From positions 1 through 44,808 of the forward strand of contig CASFXA010000126.1 in assembly GCA_949298535.1 (NCBI GenBank): DNA of 44,808 bases. The letters run 5' to 3'. Origin of the DNA: an uncultured Oscillospiraceae bacterium (lineage in GTDB: Bacteria > Bacillota > Clostridia > Oscillospirales > Ruminococcaceae). Below the pieces are notes generated by a model. It ran no database searches, was not told the DNA's origin, and was given only the letters and a program-made list of their open reading frames with translations. This document shows positions 22,616 to 31,951 of this stretch, in pieces. Every line of letters starts with the position of its first letter. Within the stretch, counting starts at the first letter, position 1. The position numbers were made by a program, and so were the translations under genes.

Positions 22616-23950
22616 TTAATTACTTTGCTCACGGAGCAGCTGTTTGCCCAGACGGTTGCTCATGACCAGATCTCTCTTCGCCGGACAGACATAGGCGCAG
22701 CAGCCGCACTCCATACACAGGTTCACCTTCAGGGCGCGGAGCTTGTCCACATTGCGGGACCGATAGGCTTTATCCAACTGCGCGGGAGCCAGGTTGAAGG
22801 GACAGGCTCTGAGGCATCTGCCGCAACGGATGCAGGCGGTCTCAGGCTCCTGTACGCTATCCTCCTCGTTAAAGGCCAGGATACCGTTGTTGTTCTTGAG
22901 CAGCGGGGCCTCGTCGCTGGTGACGACAATGCCCATCATGGGACCGCCCATGATGATCTTTTTGGGCTCGGTCTTGTAGCCGCCGCAGAAGTCGATGATG
23001 TCCTTGAAGGAAGCGCCCAGCGGGGCGATGACATTCTTGGGCTCCTTGATGGCGCTGCCGTCCACGGTGACCAGCTTCTCCACCAGCGGCATACCGGTTT
23101 CGAGGTAATCGGCAATTTTGGTCAGGGTCGCCACGTTATCCACAATAACCCCCACATCGGCAGGAAGTTTTCCTTCCGGAACCACCTTGCCGGTGCACTC
23201 AAAGATGATGACCTTTTCAGCGCCCTGGGGATACTTGGAGCGGAGAGTCTTGACCGATACCCCTTCCATGGAAGCGGTGGCCTCCGTCAGTTTGGCAATG
23301 GCCTCGGGCTTATTGTCCTCGATGGCGATGATGGCCTCGTCCAGCTCCAGATACTTTTTGACAATCTGGATGCCTTTGACCAGCTTGTCGGTCTGCTCCA
23401 GCATCAAGCGCAGGTCGCAGGTGAGGTAGGGCTCACATTCCGCACCATTGACCACCAGAGTTTTGACCTCGCTGAGGTTCTTGGGATTGAGCTTGATATG
23501 AGTGGGGAAACCCGCTCCGCCCAGACCAACCAATCCACATTCCCGTACAGCCTTCATCAGGTCGGCGTGGTTGTTGACCACGGGAGGCTGAAGGTCGGGA
23601 CAGACGGTCTGCTCTTTGTCGGTGGCGATAACCACCGCCTTGCATTTCGCGCCGGAGGAAATGACGAAATCGGCGATCTCAGTCACGGTACCGGACACGC
23701 TGGAGAAGATTGGGGAAGACATAAAAGCATCGCTGTCGCCGATTTTTTGACCGACGGTCACGGTGTCCTTCGCCTTCACCAGCGGCGTACAGGGAGCGCC
23801 CATATGCTGGATCATGGGAATGACAATCCGATCCGGCACCGGCATCCTTACAGCCTCGCTGGCAGAGGTATTTTTGCAATGCTTCACCTTCACACCATTA
23901 AGAGCTTTGCTGAATTCTGATGGCACTTGCACATCCCTCCAAAATCTCAT
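22616..23950 (-). CDS. rnfC: RnfC, NADH-binding subunit of the Rnf complex
   Basis: About 444 residues if it starts at the ATG that overlaps the previous stop (ATGA). A GTG eight codons later (23926) is the better match to the GGAGG there, and either start gives the family length. Features in order: barrel-sandwich segment with IPMIQHMGAPCTPLVKAKDTVTVGQ, Rossmann-like NADH/FMN part (GLGGAGFPTHIKL, VNGAECEPYLTCD), the SLBB-like part, and two [4Fe-4S] motifs (CIRCGRCLRACP and CMECGCCAYVCP). It is the cytoplasmic site where NAD+ is reduced. The frame stays open upstream into the Gx gene, but that part is not RnfC. Confidence 0.96.
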   Translation of the reverse strand: MRFWRDVQVPSEFSKALNGVKVKHCKNTSASEAVRMPVPDRIVIPMIQHMGAPCTPLVKAKDTVTVGQKIGDSDAFMSSPIFSSVSGTVTEIADFVISSGAKCKAVVIATDKEQTVCPDLQPPVVNNHADLMKAVRECGLVGLGGAGFPTHIKLNPKNLSEVKTLVVNGAECEPYLTCDLRLMLEQTDKLVKGIQIVKKYLELDEAIIAIEDNKPEAIAKLTEATASMEGVSVKTLRSKYPQGAEKVIIFECTGKVVPEGKLPADVGVIVDNVATLTKIADYLETGMPLVEKLVTVDGSAIKEPKNVIAPLGASFKDIIDFCGGYKTEPKKIIMGGPMMGIVVTSDEAPLLKNNNGILAFNEEDSVQEPETACIRCGRCLRACPFNLAPAQLDKAYRSRNVDKLRALKVNLCMECGCCAYVCPAKRDLVMSNRLGKQLLREQSN

Positions 23951-24474
23951 TTCAGGTTGAGCCGATTGATATATGGCATAACGGCCTTTAACACAATGCC
24001 GGTCACGACCCCCATGCCGATCCCGGACAACACCAAAAGGGGTAACAGATAAAAGATCTTCGTCGTCCTCAACAGGTACCGGGAAAGGATCAGTTGGCCA
24101 ACATTGTGTCCAATTGCGCCGAAAATGCTCAGGATGAGATAATTTTTTGAAATCTCCGGCAGCAGCGACAGCAGGAGCATCACACACACCGACGTCAAAC
24201 CGCCCGACAGGCTCAGCGCCGCAGCCACAGGCCCCCGGAGCAGAAAGACAGAAAACGCTTTTAACACCGCGATGGTCAGCCCCTCCCGGACTCCCAGAGT
24301 GAACAGGGCGTACATGGTCACGATGTTGGACAGACCCAGCTTGACTCCTGGCGGCAGCATGGGCAGCACCGGCAGCATGGATTCAAAGATGCTCAGCACC
24401 AACGCGACGGCAAAAAGCATCCCTGTGAAAGCCACCCGCTTGGCCAGGCCACCGCCCTGTCTGGAATGGGTCAT
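23947..24474 (-). CDS. Gx-transporter-family membrane protein (annotated elsewhere as heptaprenyl diphosphate synthase component I)
   Basis: 175 residues with about five hydrophobic helices. Landmarks are LPMLPPGVKLGLSNIVTMYALFTLG near residue 40 and FGAIGHNVGQLILSRYLL near 120, the conserved signature of the family (PF07456 in my memory). GGAGTG lies a few bases before the ATG. The old name is misleading: the protein looks like a small transporter or energy-coupling-type S component, not a synthase. It is the first gene of the rnf transcript, overlapping rnfC by 4 bases, which argues for a joint function such as cofactor (flavin or quinone precursor) supply. That role is inference. Confidence 0.8.
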   Translation of the reverse strand: MTHSRQGGGLAKRVAFTGMLFAVALVLSIFESMLPVLPMLPPGVKLGLSNIVTMYALFTLGVREGLTIAVLKAFSVFLLRGPVAAALSLSGGLTSVCVMLLLSLLPEISKNYLILSIFGAIGHNVGQLILSRYLLRTTKIFYLLPLLVLSGIGMGVVTGIVLKAVMPYINRLNLK

Positions 24475-24599
24475 GGAAACACTCCTAAAACTGAAAATTA
24501 CTGCCTTTCAAAGACAGGCTTCCGGCCAGTATTTTGCAGTGGAATCGGGAAAATATCCTTCTCCCCTTCCCTGCTTGCCGGAAAATAACCACAGAACAA

Positions 24600-24626
24600 C
24601 TGGCGAAGAATCAACTCCTTCGCCAG
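24600..24626 (-). terminator. Weak terminator-like hairpin after the CD1247-type gene
   Basis: On the minus strand CTGGCGAAG pairs perfectly with CTTCGCCAG (9 bp, 9-base loop), followed by TTGTTCTGTGGTTATTTT, a poor U-tract. It lies between the CD1247-type gene and the rnf operon. I could not find a convincing rnf promoter in the 125 bases behind it. Confidence 0.5.
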
Positions 24627-24660
24627 CCTTCCACATTATAAAATGGATCCGTGCCGGCTG

Positions 24661-25092
24661 TCAGTCTTCCTGATGGTCACCGCAGCCGCACTCGTCGTGG
24701 CAGCACTCACAGTCGTCCAGATCAAACTCCAGCAGCTCACCGCAGTTGGGGCAGTTGACAGAGCCTTCTTCCAACAGATCTTCATCGATGCAGACAGTCT
24801 CGCCACAGTTGGGGCATTCCACCTCGTAGATTTCCCCATCCAGGTCCTCATCGTCATCTTCATCCTCGTCGCCGTAGAGATCATCCTCCACCGCAGCCAG
24901 GTCGTCGTCGATCTCATCCACCTGCTGGGCGATCTCACCCATGGTGTCTTCCAGATCGCTGACGGTCAGGGCCATATCCTCCAGCACGTCGATCACGTTT
25001 TTAAGGATCTTGCCCTCGGTGGTATTGTCATCCAGCTTCAGGCCGTCGGCCAGGCCTTTGAGATACGCAACCTTTTCAGTAATAGTCATCAT
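24661..25092 (-). CDS. CD1247-type protein: helical N-terminus, acidic linker, zinc ribbon
   Basis: 143 residues. The start at 25092 is used because GGAGGT lies 7 bases before it; an ATG at 25107 overlaps that site. The N-terminus (about 1-65) is a helical, coiled-coil-like domain (MTITEKVAYLKGLADGLKL). It is followed by an extremely acidic stretch near 70-88 and a zinc ribbon (CPNCGETVC ... CPNCGELLEF). The tail is rich in Cys, His and Asp (CECCHDECGCG). It matches the clostridial family named for the C. difficile CD1247 N-terminal domain; function is unknown. It follows efp after 33 bases and shares its promoter. Confidence 0.8.
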   Translation of the reverse strand: MMTITEKVAYLKGLADGLKLDDNTTEGKILKNVIDVLEDMALTVSDLEDTMGEIAQQVDEIDDDLAAVEDDLYGDEDEDDDEDLDGEIYEVECPNCGETVCIDEDLLEEGSVNCPNCGELLEFDLDDCECCHDECGCGDHQED

Positions 25093-25125
25093 GATGGATA
25101 CCTCCATTTTAAAAGTGGTTGGAAC

Positions 25126-25683
25126 TTACACCCGCTCCATATATTCACCAGTCCGGGTGTCCACGCGGATGGTCTCCCCCTCATTAACAAACAGGGGCAC
25201 CTTGATCTCCGCGCCGGTTTCCAGCACGGCGGGCTTGGTGGCGTTGGTGGCGGTGTTGCCGGCAAAACCGGGATCGGTCTTGGTGACCACCAGCTCGATG
25301 AAATAAGGGGGCTCCACGCCGAAAACAGTTCCCTTATAGGACAGGATCTTGACATCGGTATTCTCCTTGACAAACTTGAAGTTGTCGCTGAGAATGTTCT
25401 TGCTGATGGGAAGATTCTCATAGGTCTCGTTGTCCATGAAGTAGTACAGATCCCCATCCTGGTACAGATACTGCATATCCTTGCGCTCAATGTAAGCGGT
25501 GGGGAACTTTTCAGTGGGGCTGAAAGTCTTTTCCACCACGGCGCCGGTAATGACATTCTTAATCTTGGTGCGGACGAACGCGGCGCCCTTGCCAGGCTTT
25601 ACATGCTGAAATTCGATGATCTGAAAGACGTTCCCGTCCATGTCAAAGGTAACGCCATTTCTAAAATCGCCAGCAGAAATCAT
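25126..25683 (-). CDS. efp: Translation elongation factor P
   Basis: 185 residues, the standard EF-P length, starting at [10 protein letters not shown] with GGAGGT 6 bases upstream; the in-frame ATG at 25713 is upstream of that site. Domain I holds the loop [12 protein letters not shown], whose lysine reaches the peptidyl-transferase centre. Domains II and III follow, with the C-terminal signature [24 protein letters not shown] relieves ribosome stalling at polyproline stretches. No lysine-modification gene is adjacent. The likely promoter is at 25806-25835. Confidence 0.98.
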   Translation of the reverse strand: MISAGDFRNGVTFDMDGNVFQIIEFQHVKPGKGAAFVRTKIKNVITGAVVEKTFSPTEKFPTAYIERKDMQYLYQDGDLYYFMDNETYENLPISKNILSDNFKFVKENTDVKILSYKGTVFGVEPPYFIELVVTKTDPGFAGNTATNATKPAVLETGAEIKVPLFVNEGETIRVDTRTGEYMERV

Positions 25684-25805
25684 ACTAGTACCTCCAAATT
25701 TAACTTCGGCCACAAACGCAGCAACAGCCTCCCCCGAACCCGGTTTGGGACCGGATGACGCCGTTTACTCCATTGAAAACCTTTTTGTCTTCCTTTATGA
25801 ATATG

Positions 25806-25835
25806 ATTTTAACATAACAGGCCTATCTTTTGCAA
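25806..25835 (-). promoter_or_regulatory. Promoter of efp and the CD1247-type gene
   Basis: On the minus strand TTGCAA, 18-base spacer, TAAAAT with an upstream TG (extended -10). The leader to the efp ATG is about 120 bases; I recognise no riboswitch in it. Confidence 0.6.
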
Positions 25836-25899
25836 GCCTTTTCAAGGCTCCCACTTATTTTTTCCTCCGTGCAAAGACAAGAGATCCTTTGGAATTTCA

Positions 25900-26778
25900 T
25901 CAAAGCTGATCTTCCTGACCGTACCGCTGCCTCGTTTGCCGATAGATTTCTTTCATCGCAGCGGCATCCTCCGTTTGAGTGCCCGCGGATTCGCAAATAA
26001 TCACCGGGGTACAGCCATAGCGCAGGATCTGCTCCGCCAGAGGCTCAAACTCCGGCCCATACAGGGTGTCCGCAAAGGTGAGATGCCGCTTTTCCCCGCC
26101 CTTCTCGGTGTACTCAATTTTGGAGAAATGGGAGTGGAACTGACGCATCCGCTCCAATCCCAACCGGTCTGCCATCAGCTGAAAGGCCGCGGCAAAATCC
26201 TCGCTGGTCCGCATCCCGCCCAGCGTTCTGGCGTTGAGGTGTCCCCAGTCGATACAGGGAATCAATCGTTCGTCCATGGCGCACAGCTCCAGCACTTCCT
26301 CCAATGTCCCCAGCTGATTGATCTTGCCCATTGTCTCGGGACAAAGGGTGATATCCCCCAGCTGCGCCTCATCCAGAGCCTTCAGCGCCCGGGACATGGT
26401 GTCCCTGGCCAGCTCCAGGGCCTGCTGCCTGGTGATTTTGGAACAGCTGCCGGAATGAACCACCACCCGATCCGCTCCCAACAGCTTGGCAGCAGCGGCA
26501 GATTCCAGAATGTAACGGATGCTGCCATCCCTTTTCTCCTGTTCCACACTGGAAAGGGAGATATAGTAAGGAGCGTGAAGGGACATCCGCAGCCCTTTGG
26601 CGGCAAAGCCGGCCTTCAGCGCCGCCGCGGTATCAGGATTGACCCGAACTCCCCTGCCACATTGATATTCAAAGGCGTTCACGCCCATCCGCTCCAGATA
26701 TTCCGGCAGCTGCACGGTCTTTTTATATCCCATGGCGGCAAAGCTGTCCGCGGTCCCTGCCGGGCCGAACCACACCAT
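25900..26778 (-). CDS. AP-endonuclease-2/endonuclease IV-fold TIM-barrel protein
   Basis: 292 residues in the size range of endonuclease IV. Metal-ligand-like positions appear in order: LHAPYY, VVHSGS, CPETMG, CIDWGHLN, FHSHFSKIEY and a late CES. In endonuclease IV three zinc ions bound by such residues cut DNA 5' to abasic sites. Several motifs deviate (HSGS instead of HPG, PETMG instead of ETxAG), so this may be a related metalloenzyme rather than Nfo itself. The ATG shares one base with the TAA of the preceding YqeG-like gene, indicating coupled translation. Confidence 0.8.
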   Translation of the reverse strand: MVWFGPAGTADSFAAMGYKKTVQLPEYLERMGVNAFEYQCGRGVRVNPDTAAALKAGFAAKGLRMSLHAPYYISLSSVEQEKRDGSIRYILESAAAAKLLGADRVVVHSGSCSKITRQQALELARDTMSRALKALDEAQLGDITLCPETMGKINQLGTLEEVLELCAMDERLIPCIDWGHLNARTLGGMRTSEDFAAAFQLMADRLGLERMRQFHSHFSKIEYTEKGGEKRHLTFADTLYGPEFEPLAEQILRYGCTPVIICESAGTQTEDAAAMKEIYRQTRQRYGQEDQL

Positions 26779-27281
26779 TATCCTCTCTCCTTCCTTTTTC
26801 TGTAAGCCCGGAGAATAGGCCGCTCCAAAGCTCTTTTAAACCGGAAAAAAATCATGGGCTCCGCCTCCATAGGCTCCACCAGCACAGCGGTACAGCCTGC
26901 CAGCCTGGCGCAAAGGATGTCGGTGAAAATCTGATCCCCTATCACCGCCGTTTCCTCCGGACGGACTCCCATGCGCTCCAGGGCGCGGCGGAGGGGACCG
27001 CCCAATGGCTTGCGGGCGTCCGCAATATACTCCAGTCCCAGTCCTTCCGCAAAGGGAGCCACCCGCTCTTGAGTGTTATTGGACAGGATCATCAGCCGCA
27101 GGCCACCTTTCCGCTGCCGCTCCAACCAACCCAGAACCTCTTCGTGAGGGATTGGATTGTCGTGGGTGGTCAGGGTGTTGTCTACATCCAGCAGCGCCAC
27201 CTTCACCCCCCTGAGGCGAAAAAATTCGGTGGGGATCTCATAGATCCGGTGGAAATCCCAGTGAGGGAAAAAAATAGACAC
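26778..27281 (-). CDS. yqeG: YqeG-family HAD-IIIA phosphatase
   Basis: 167 residues from a GTG with AGGAGAG about 8 bases upstream; a longer in-frame reading to 27374 crosses the rpsU terminator and is rejected. HAD motifs are DVDNTLTTHD (motif I nucleophile Asp, acid/base Asp), ILSNNTQERV (motif II), KPLGGPLRRAL (motif III Lys) and VIGDQIFTDILCARLAG (motif IV). The B. subtilis YqeG family is close to phosphatidylglycerophosphate phosphatases, but the substrate is not settled. It is coupled to the TIM-barrel gene downstream. Confidence 0.88.
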   Translation of the reverse strand: MSIFFPHWDFHRIYEIPTEFFRLRGVKVALLDVDNTLTTHDNPIPHEEVLGWLERQRKGGLRLMILSNNTQERVAPFAEGLGLEYIADARKPLGGPLRRALERMGVRPEETAVIGDQIFTDILCARLAGCTAVLVEPMEAEPMIFFRFKRALERPILRAYRKRKERG

Positions 27282-27324
27282 CGTCTTCTCTCCTTTTGTG
27301 AGGCCACAATTTCTTTCTGTACGA

Positions 27325-27354
27325 GAAAAAGCGGACGCCATAACAGCGCCCGCT
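27325..27354 (-). terminator. Terminator of rpsU
   Basis: On the minus strand AGCGGGCGC pairs with GCGTCCGCT (9 bp, one wobble) around a 7-base loop, followed by TTTTCT. It begins about 20 bases after the rpsU stop. Readthrough would feed the yqeG gene, which has no clear promoter of its own. Confidence 0.75.
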
Positions 27355-27375
27355 TCTACTGTTTTGTTCCGCAAA

Positions 27376-27552
27376 TTATTTGAACTTGCGCTTACGAGCA
27401 GCCTCTGACTTCTTCTTACGCTTTACAGAAGGCTTCTCATAATGCTCTCTCTTGCGAACCTCGGCCAAAACACCGGATTTGGCACAGGATCTCTTAAAAC
27501 GGCGCAGGGCGCTGTCCAGAGACTCATGCTCTTTGATTCTGATTTCTGCCAT
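27376..27552 (-). CDS. rpsU: Ribosomal protein bS21
   Basis: 58 residues, normal length. The sequence begins [21 protein letters not shown] and ends in a basic [13 protein letters not shown] tail. GGGAGGG lies 8 bases before the ATG. bS21 is a small-subunit protein near the anti-Shine-Dalgarno end of 16S rRNA, needed for initiation. It has a consensus promoter at 27645-27674 and its own terminator. Confidence 0.97.
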   Translation of the reverse strand: MAEIRIKEHESLDSALRRFKRSCAKSGVLAEVRKREHYEKPSVKRKKKSEAARKRKFK

Positions 27553-27644
27553 TGATCTATCCCTCCCCACGCCGCACGGCAGGAGTTATATCAACCTGTG
27601 AACAGGACGATACCTATCAGGCAATACCCGATATAACAACGTTT

Positions 27645-27674
27645 ATTATACAACAGATTCTTTCTCTGTGTCAA
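27645..27674 (-). promoter_or_regulatory. Strong sigma-A promoter of rpsU
   Basis: On the minus strand a perfect TTGACA and a perfect TATAAT are separated by 18 bases. The leader to the ATG is roughly 85 bases. This is the best promoter in the window. Confidence 0.88.
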
Positions 27675-27721
27675 GCACTTTACCGGAGATATTCCCAAAG
27701 GAAAACAAAAAAACCGGAAGA

Positions 27722-30127
27722 TCATTTGGCGACAATGTTCAGCAGCTTGCCTTTAACATAGATTTCCTTCACCACAGTCTTGCCTTCCAGCGCCTGACGA
27801 ACAGCGTCGTTTTCCAGGGCTGCGGCCTTCACTTCCTCCTGGGAAGCATCGGGGGAAACCATCAGACGGGCTTTAATCTTGCCGCAGATCTGCACCACAA
27901 TTTCCACCTGTTCATCCACACACTTGGCGGGATCATACTTGGGCCAGGACTGATAGGTCAGCAGCGTGGTATTGCCCATCCGCTCATTGAGTTCCTCTGT
28001 GAGGTGAGGCGCAAAGGGATTGAGCAGGGTGATGAAGGTGGACATCTCGTCCCGGGTGATGCTGCCCTTGTCGCTGATCTCATTGAGCAGAGACATCAGC
28101 GCCGCGATGGCAGTGTTGAACTTCAGATTCTCAATATCCTCGGAGACCTTCTTGATGGTCTTGTGGAAAGCTCCCTCCAGCTCCCTGGAATAGCCGGTTT
28201 CGTCGGTCATCACATCAAACAGTCCGCAGACACGCTCCAAAAAGCGCTTGCAGCCCTTGATGGAAGAGGTCTTCCAGGGGGCGGTTTTCTCAAAGTCTCC
28301 GATGAACATTTCATACAGACGCATGGTATCCGCGCCGTACTGATCGATCACCGCATCAGGATTGACCACATTGCCCCGGGATTTGGACATCTTTTCGCCG
28401 TTCTCGCCCAGGATCATGCCGTGGCTGGTGCGCTTCTTGTAGGGCTCAGGGGTCCCCACCACGCCGATGTCGTACAGGAACTTATGCCAGAACCGGGAAT
28501 AGAGCAGATGCAGGGTGGTATGCTCCATGCCGCCGTTGTACCAATCCACCGGCAGCCAGTAGTCCAGCGCTTCCCTGGAAGCCAGCTCCTTGTCGTTGTG
28601 GGGATCGCAGTACCGCAGGAAATACCAGGAGGAACCGGCCCACTGGGGCATGGTGTCCGTTTCCCGCTTGGCGGGGCCATGGCAATGGGGGCACTCCACG
28701 TTGACCCAATCATCCAGATGAGCCAGGGGAGACTCGCCGTTGTCGGTGGGCTCATAGCTCTGGACCTCCGGCAGCCGCAGGGGCAGCTCGCTCTCGTCCA
28801 GAGGAACATAGCCGCATTTCTCGCAGTAAATCACCGGGATGGGCTCGCCCCAGTAACGCTGACGGGAGAAGACCCAGTCCCTCAGCTTGTAATTGACCTT
28901 GGGATGACCTTTTCCGTTTTCCTCCAGCCACTGGGTGATCTTCTTTTTGGCATCCTCCACGCTCAGGCCGTCCAGGATACCGGAATTGACCATCACGCCG
29001 GTCTCACAGTCGGTGAAGGCGGCCTCCTCCACATTGCCCCCCTTGACCACCTCGACGATGGGCAGGCCGAATTTCTTGGCGAACTCCCAGTCTCTGGTGT
29101 CGTGGGCGGGAACCGCCATAATGGCGCCGGTGCCATAGGTCATCAGAACATAATCGGAGATAAAAATGGGAATCTCCTGGCCGTTGACAGGATTGATGCC
29201 CCGGACCCCTTCCAGCTGAACGCCGGTCTTGTCCTTGGCCACCTCGGTCCGCTCAAAATCAGACTTCTTGGCGGAAGCCTCCTGATAGGCCCGCACCGCT
29301 TCCATGTTGCCGATGCGGTCCGCCCACTTCTCAATGTAGGGATGCTCCGGGGAGATGACCATATAGGTGGCGCCGTACAGGGTATCCGGACGGGTGGTGT
29401 AAACTGTCAGCGTATCCCCGGCGGTGGTGCCGAAATTTACCTCCGCGCCGGTGGAGCGGCCGATCCAGTTGATCTGGGAGGTCTTGACCCTGTCGATGTA
29501 ATCCACCAGGCCCAGATCGTCGATGAGACGCTGGGCGTACTCGGTGATGCGGAGCATCCACTGGCTCTTGACCTTGTGAACCACTTCGCTGCCGCAGCGC
29601 TCACAAACGCCGTTGACCACCTCTTCATTGGCCAGCACACACTTGCAGGAGGTACACCAGTTGACGGACATCTCCTTTTTATATGCCAGGCCCTTCTTGA
29701 AGAGCTGCAGGAAGATCCACTGGGTCCACTTATAATAGTTGGGGTCGGTGGTGTTGATTTCCCGGCTCCAGTCAAAGGAGAGGCCCAGGCTCTTCAGCTG
29801 TTCCTTGAAGTGCGCCACATTCTTCTTGGTGACGATCTCAGGATGGATGTGATTTTTAATGGCAAAGTTTTCGGTGGGCAGACCGAAGGCGTCCCAACCC
29901 ATGGGATACAGAACATTATAGCCCTCCAAGCGCCGCTTTCTGGCCACAATATCCAGCGCGGTATAGGACCGGGGATGACCCACATGAAGCCCCTGACCGG
30001 AAGGGTACGGGAACTCCACCAGCGCGTAATACTTGGGTTTGGAATAATCGTTGGAAGCGGCGAAGCACTGCTCGTCGTCCCAACGCTTTTGCCATTTGGC
30101 TTCGATTTCCTTAAAATCGTACTTCAA
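27722..30127 (-). CDS. leuS: Leucyl-tRNA synthetase
   Basis: 801 residues from a TTG start with AAGGGTGG 6 bases upstream; there is no ATG at this point, and the upstream frame has no family similarity. The class Ia HIGH motif appears as HVGH (residues 48-51) after FPYPSGQGL. The editing domain CP1 lies about 220-400, the zinc-type CxxC pairs near 175-195 and 430-470, and KMSKS near residue 577 in [10 protein letters not shown]. It charges tRNA-Leu in the cytoplasm. No T-box leader is present; rsfS lies 68 bases upstream. Confidence 0.98.
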   Translation of the reverse strand: MKYDFKEIEAKWQKRWDDEQCFAASNDYSKPKYYALVEFPYPSGQGLHVGHPRSYTALDIVARKRRLEGYNVLYPMGWDAFGLPTENFAIKNHIHPEIVTKKNVAHFKEQLKSLGLSFDWSREINTTDPNYYKWTQWIFLQLFKKGLAYKKEMSVNWCTSCKCVLANEEVVNGVCERCGSEVVHKVKSQWMLRITEYAQRLIDDLGLVDYIDRVKTSQINWIGRSTGAEVNFGTTAGDTLTVYTTRPDTLYGATYMVISPEHPYIEKWADRIGNMEAVRAYQEASAKKSDFERTEVAKDKTGVQLEGVRGINPVNGQEIPIFISDYVLMTYGTGAIMAVPAHDTRDWEFAKKFGLPIVEVVKGGNVEEAAFTDCETGVMVNSGILDGLSVEDAKKKITQWLEENGKGHPKVNYKLRDWVFSRQRYWGEPIPVIYCEKCGYVPLDESELPLRLPEVQSYEPTDNGESPLAHLDDWVNVECPHCHGPAKRETDTMPQWAGSSWYFLRYCDPHNDKELASREALDYWLPVDWYNGGMEHTTLHLLYSRFWHKFLYDIGVVGTPEPYKKRTSHGMILGENGEKMSKSRGNVVNPDAVIDQYGADTMRLYEMFIGDFEKTAPWKTSSIKGCKRFLERVCGLFDVMTDETGYSRELEGAFHKTIKKVSEDIENLKFNTAIAALMSLLNEISDKGSITRDEMSTFITLLNPFAPHLTEELNERMGNTTLLTYQSWPKYDPAKCVDEQVEIVVQICGKIKARLMVSPDASQEEVKAAALENDAVRQALEGKTVVKEIYVKGKLLNIVAK

Positions 30128-30195
30128 CGTATACCACCCTTTTGTGTTTATACTTCTTTCGCCCCGCTTTTGGCGCGGGACGCTCAAAAACAACT

Positions 30196-30561
30196 TTAAT
30201 CGGCGGTCAGCAGATCGTCGATGTCAATCCGGGGCGCGTCGGACCACAGACGCTCAATGCTGTAAAACTCCCGGGTCTCCTTGTAAAAAATGTGTACGAC
30301 CACATCATAGTAATCCATCAGGATCCACAGGGCGGACTGATAGCCCTCCACCCGCTTGGGTTCCAGACCCATTTTGGACAGGTGTTCCTCCACCTCGTCC
30401 GCCAACGCCTTCACCTGGGTGTTGCTGCTGCCGGAAGCGATGACAAAATAGTCCCCGATGGTGGTCAGCTCCCCAATTTTCAGCGCTGTAATGTCCAAAG
30501 CCTTTTTCCGGTCCAGGACGGTGACAATCTCCCGCATGAGTTCTTCAGGGGTCAGATTCAT
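30196..30561 (-). CDS. rsfS: Ribosome silencing factor RsfS
   Basis: 121 residues; GGAGG lies 6 bases before the ATG, which overlaps the nadD-yqeK stop (ATGA). Family motifs are [24 protein letters not shown] near residue 20, and later the segment around [20 protein letters not shown]. It binds uL14 on the large subunit and blocks subunit joining in stationary or starved cells. Its place after nadD/yqeK is the usual Firmicute order. Confidence 0.96.
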   Translation of the reverse strand: MNLTPEELMREIVTVLDRKKALDITALKIGELTTIGDYFVIASGSSNTQVKALADEVEEHLSKMGLEPKRVEGYQSALWILMDYYDVVVHIFYKETREFYSIERLWSDAPRIDIDDLLTAD

Positions 30562-31739
30562 TGAAATCCTCCATTACGCTTTTTCAAGCAATATTCGTTG
30601 TAGGCCTCTATGGTATCCCGGCAGATGAGTTCTCCCCTTCCCGCCAGGTCCGCCACAATAAACTGCAAGGCGCCGTAAACGCCATCCTCCAGGGAACGTT
30701 CCGCCCTCTGCCGCATCTGCTCCACATCAGGATAGTGCCGGTCCGCTGAGGTGAGGTCCGCCAGATAAACGATCTTTTCCAGCAGGGTCATCCCTTTCCG
30801 GGCGGTAGTATGGTACCGCACCGCGCCCACCAGGCGCTGATCGGTAATGCCCCACTGCTTCTGGATGTAAACCGCTCCGGCATAGCTGTGAAGCAGCTGA
30901 GGCTGCTGCCGGAACTGGATTTCATTTATTATACCAGACTCCAGCACCATTTGCAATAAAACATCCTTGTCCATGTTCTTGCAGGCGTCATGAAGGATGC
31001 CTCCTGCCGCCGCCAGATTGGGGTCCTCCCCGTACAGCTGCGCCAAATGAACCGCCTGCTGCTCCACGCAGAGGGTATGGTGGAAGCGATAATCACTCAG
31101 GAGAGGGCGCACCAGCTCCCGCAGCTGTTCCAGATCATAGGGACCACGATACAGCTCATGCGCCCGGATATAGGCCAGCACCGCCGGGGGAATCCGGTCA
31201 CATTCCCGGGTCTCCCGCAGCTGCTGCCGCACCTGGGTGGAAGAAAGCTCCTCCACGGGATTTTCCATCAGGATGGACTGAACGCCATCCGCCTCCAGAC
31301 TCCGCTGCTGGGCTTTCAGCTGTTCCAGATCATCCTGATGCCGGGAAGCTACCAGCAGCCGGGCCATCTTCCCGATCTCCTGCCAGCGCCGCCACTGCCG
31401 GAAGGTGAGAAACATATCGGTTCCGATCATCAGCAGCAGCTGATCCCCGGGATACTGCTGTCTGAGGTAGCTGATGGTGTCCACCGTATAACTTTTTCCT
31501 CCCCGGCGCAGCTCAAACTCCTCCACCGACAGCCAGGGCAAATCCTCTGCCGCCAGGCGGCACATCGCCGCCCGATCCTCTCCGGACGCCAGATCCGGCG
31601 CCTCCTTATGGGGCGGATAAGCCGCCGGGATCAGCAATACCTGATCCGCGCCAAAGCGATCCTTTGCCCAGCGGCAGATTCCCAAATGACCGTTGTGAAT
31701 CGGGTTGAAGCTGCCTCCGTATACAACGATAGACGCCAT
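30558..31739 (-). CDS. nadD: Fused nicotinate-nucleotide adenylyltransferase (NadD) and YqeK-type HD hydrolase
   Basis: 393 residues, one uninterrupted frame. Residues about 1-200 are NadD: GGSFNPIHNGHLGICRWA (nucleotidyl-transferase HxGH motif), then LLLMIGTDMFLTFRQWRRW and the SSTQVRQQL motif. Residues about 205-390 are a YqeK-type HD domain: FHHTLCVEQQAVHLAQLYG, GILHDACKNM (HD pair), then LLHSYAGAVYI, AVRYHTTARKGMTLLEKIVYLADL. NadD makes deamido-NAD from NaMN and ATP; YqeK homologues hydrolyse Ap4A to ADP. In Bacillus the two are adjacent separate genes. RBS AAGGAATTCC is weak. It overlaps rsfS by 4 bases. Confidence 0.94.
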   Translation of the reverse strand: MASIVVYGGSFNPIHNGHLGICRWAKDRFGADQVLLIPAAYPPHKEAPDLASGEDRAAMCRLAAEDLPWLSVEEFELRRGGKSYTVDTISYLRQQYPGDQLLLMIGTDMFLTFRQWRRWQEIGKMARLLVASRHQDDLEQLKAQQRSLEADGVQSILMENPVEELSSTQVRQQLRETRECDRIPPAVLAYIRAHELYRGPYDLEQLRELVRPLLSDYRFHHTLCVEQQAVHLAQLYGEDPNLAAAGGILHDACKNMDKDVLLQMVLESGIINEIQFRQQPQLLHSYAGAVYIQKQWGITDQRLVGAVRYHTTARKGMTLLEKIVYLADLTSADRHYPDVEQMRQRAERSLEDGVYGALQFIVADLAGRGELICRDTIEAYNEYCLKKRNGGFQ

Positions 31740-31951
31740 GGAATTCCTTTCCCTCCCTGAGGGTGACCGGCTGTCAACCGCCGTGGTCCGCCCTCTCTTT
31801 CATTTCTGCAAACAGTTCGTTCGTGTCGCCTCTTGTCAGGAAAACGGGATTCCGGCCTGTCCCAACCTCCCCCCAGGGGGAAGCGCCGGGACCTGGAGCG
31901 GAAAAAGCTGGTCCTTCTCCCTGCTCAGTCAGTTCGCCGTTTCCCTTCCCC

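Noticed and set aside
23951-24187. N-terminal extension of RnfC
   Set aside because: The upstream residues overlap the Gx-family gene and do not resemble RnfC, which begins at the ATGA overlap or the GTG just after it.
30128-30195. T-box leader for leuS
   Set aside because: Only 68 bases separate rsfS and leuS, too short for a T-box, and no T-box sequence is visible.
27668-30199. 843-codon plus-strand open frame opposite leuS
   Set aside because: Antisense shadow produced by GC-rich codon bias in leuS; no recognisable domain.
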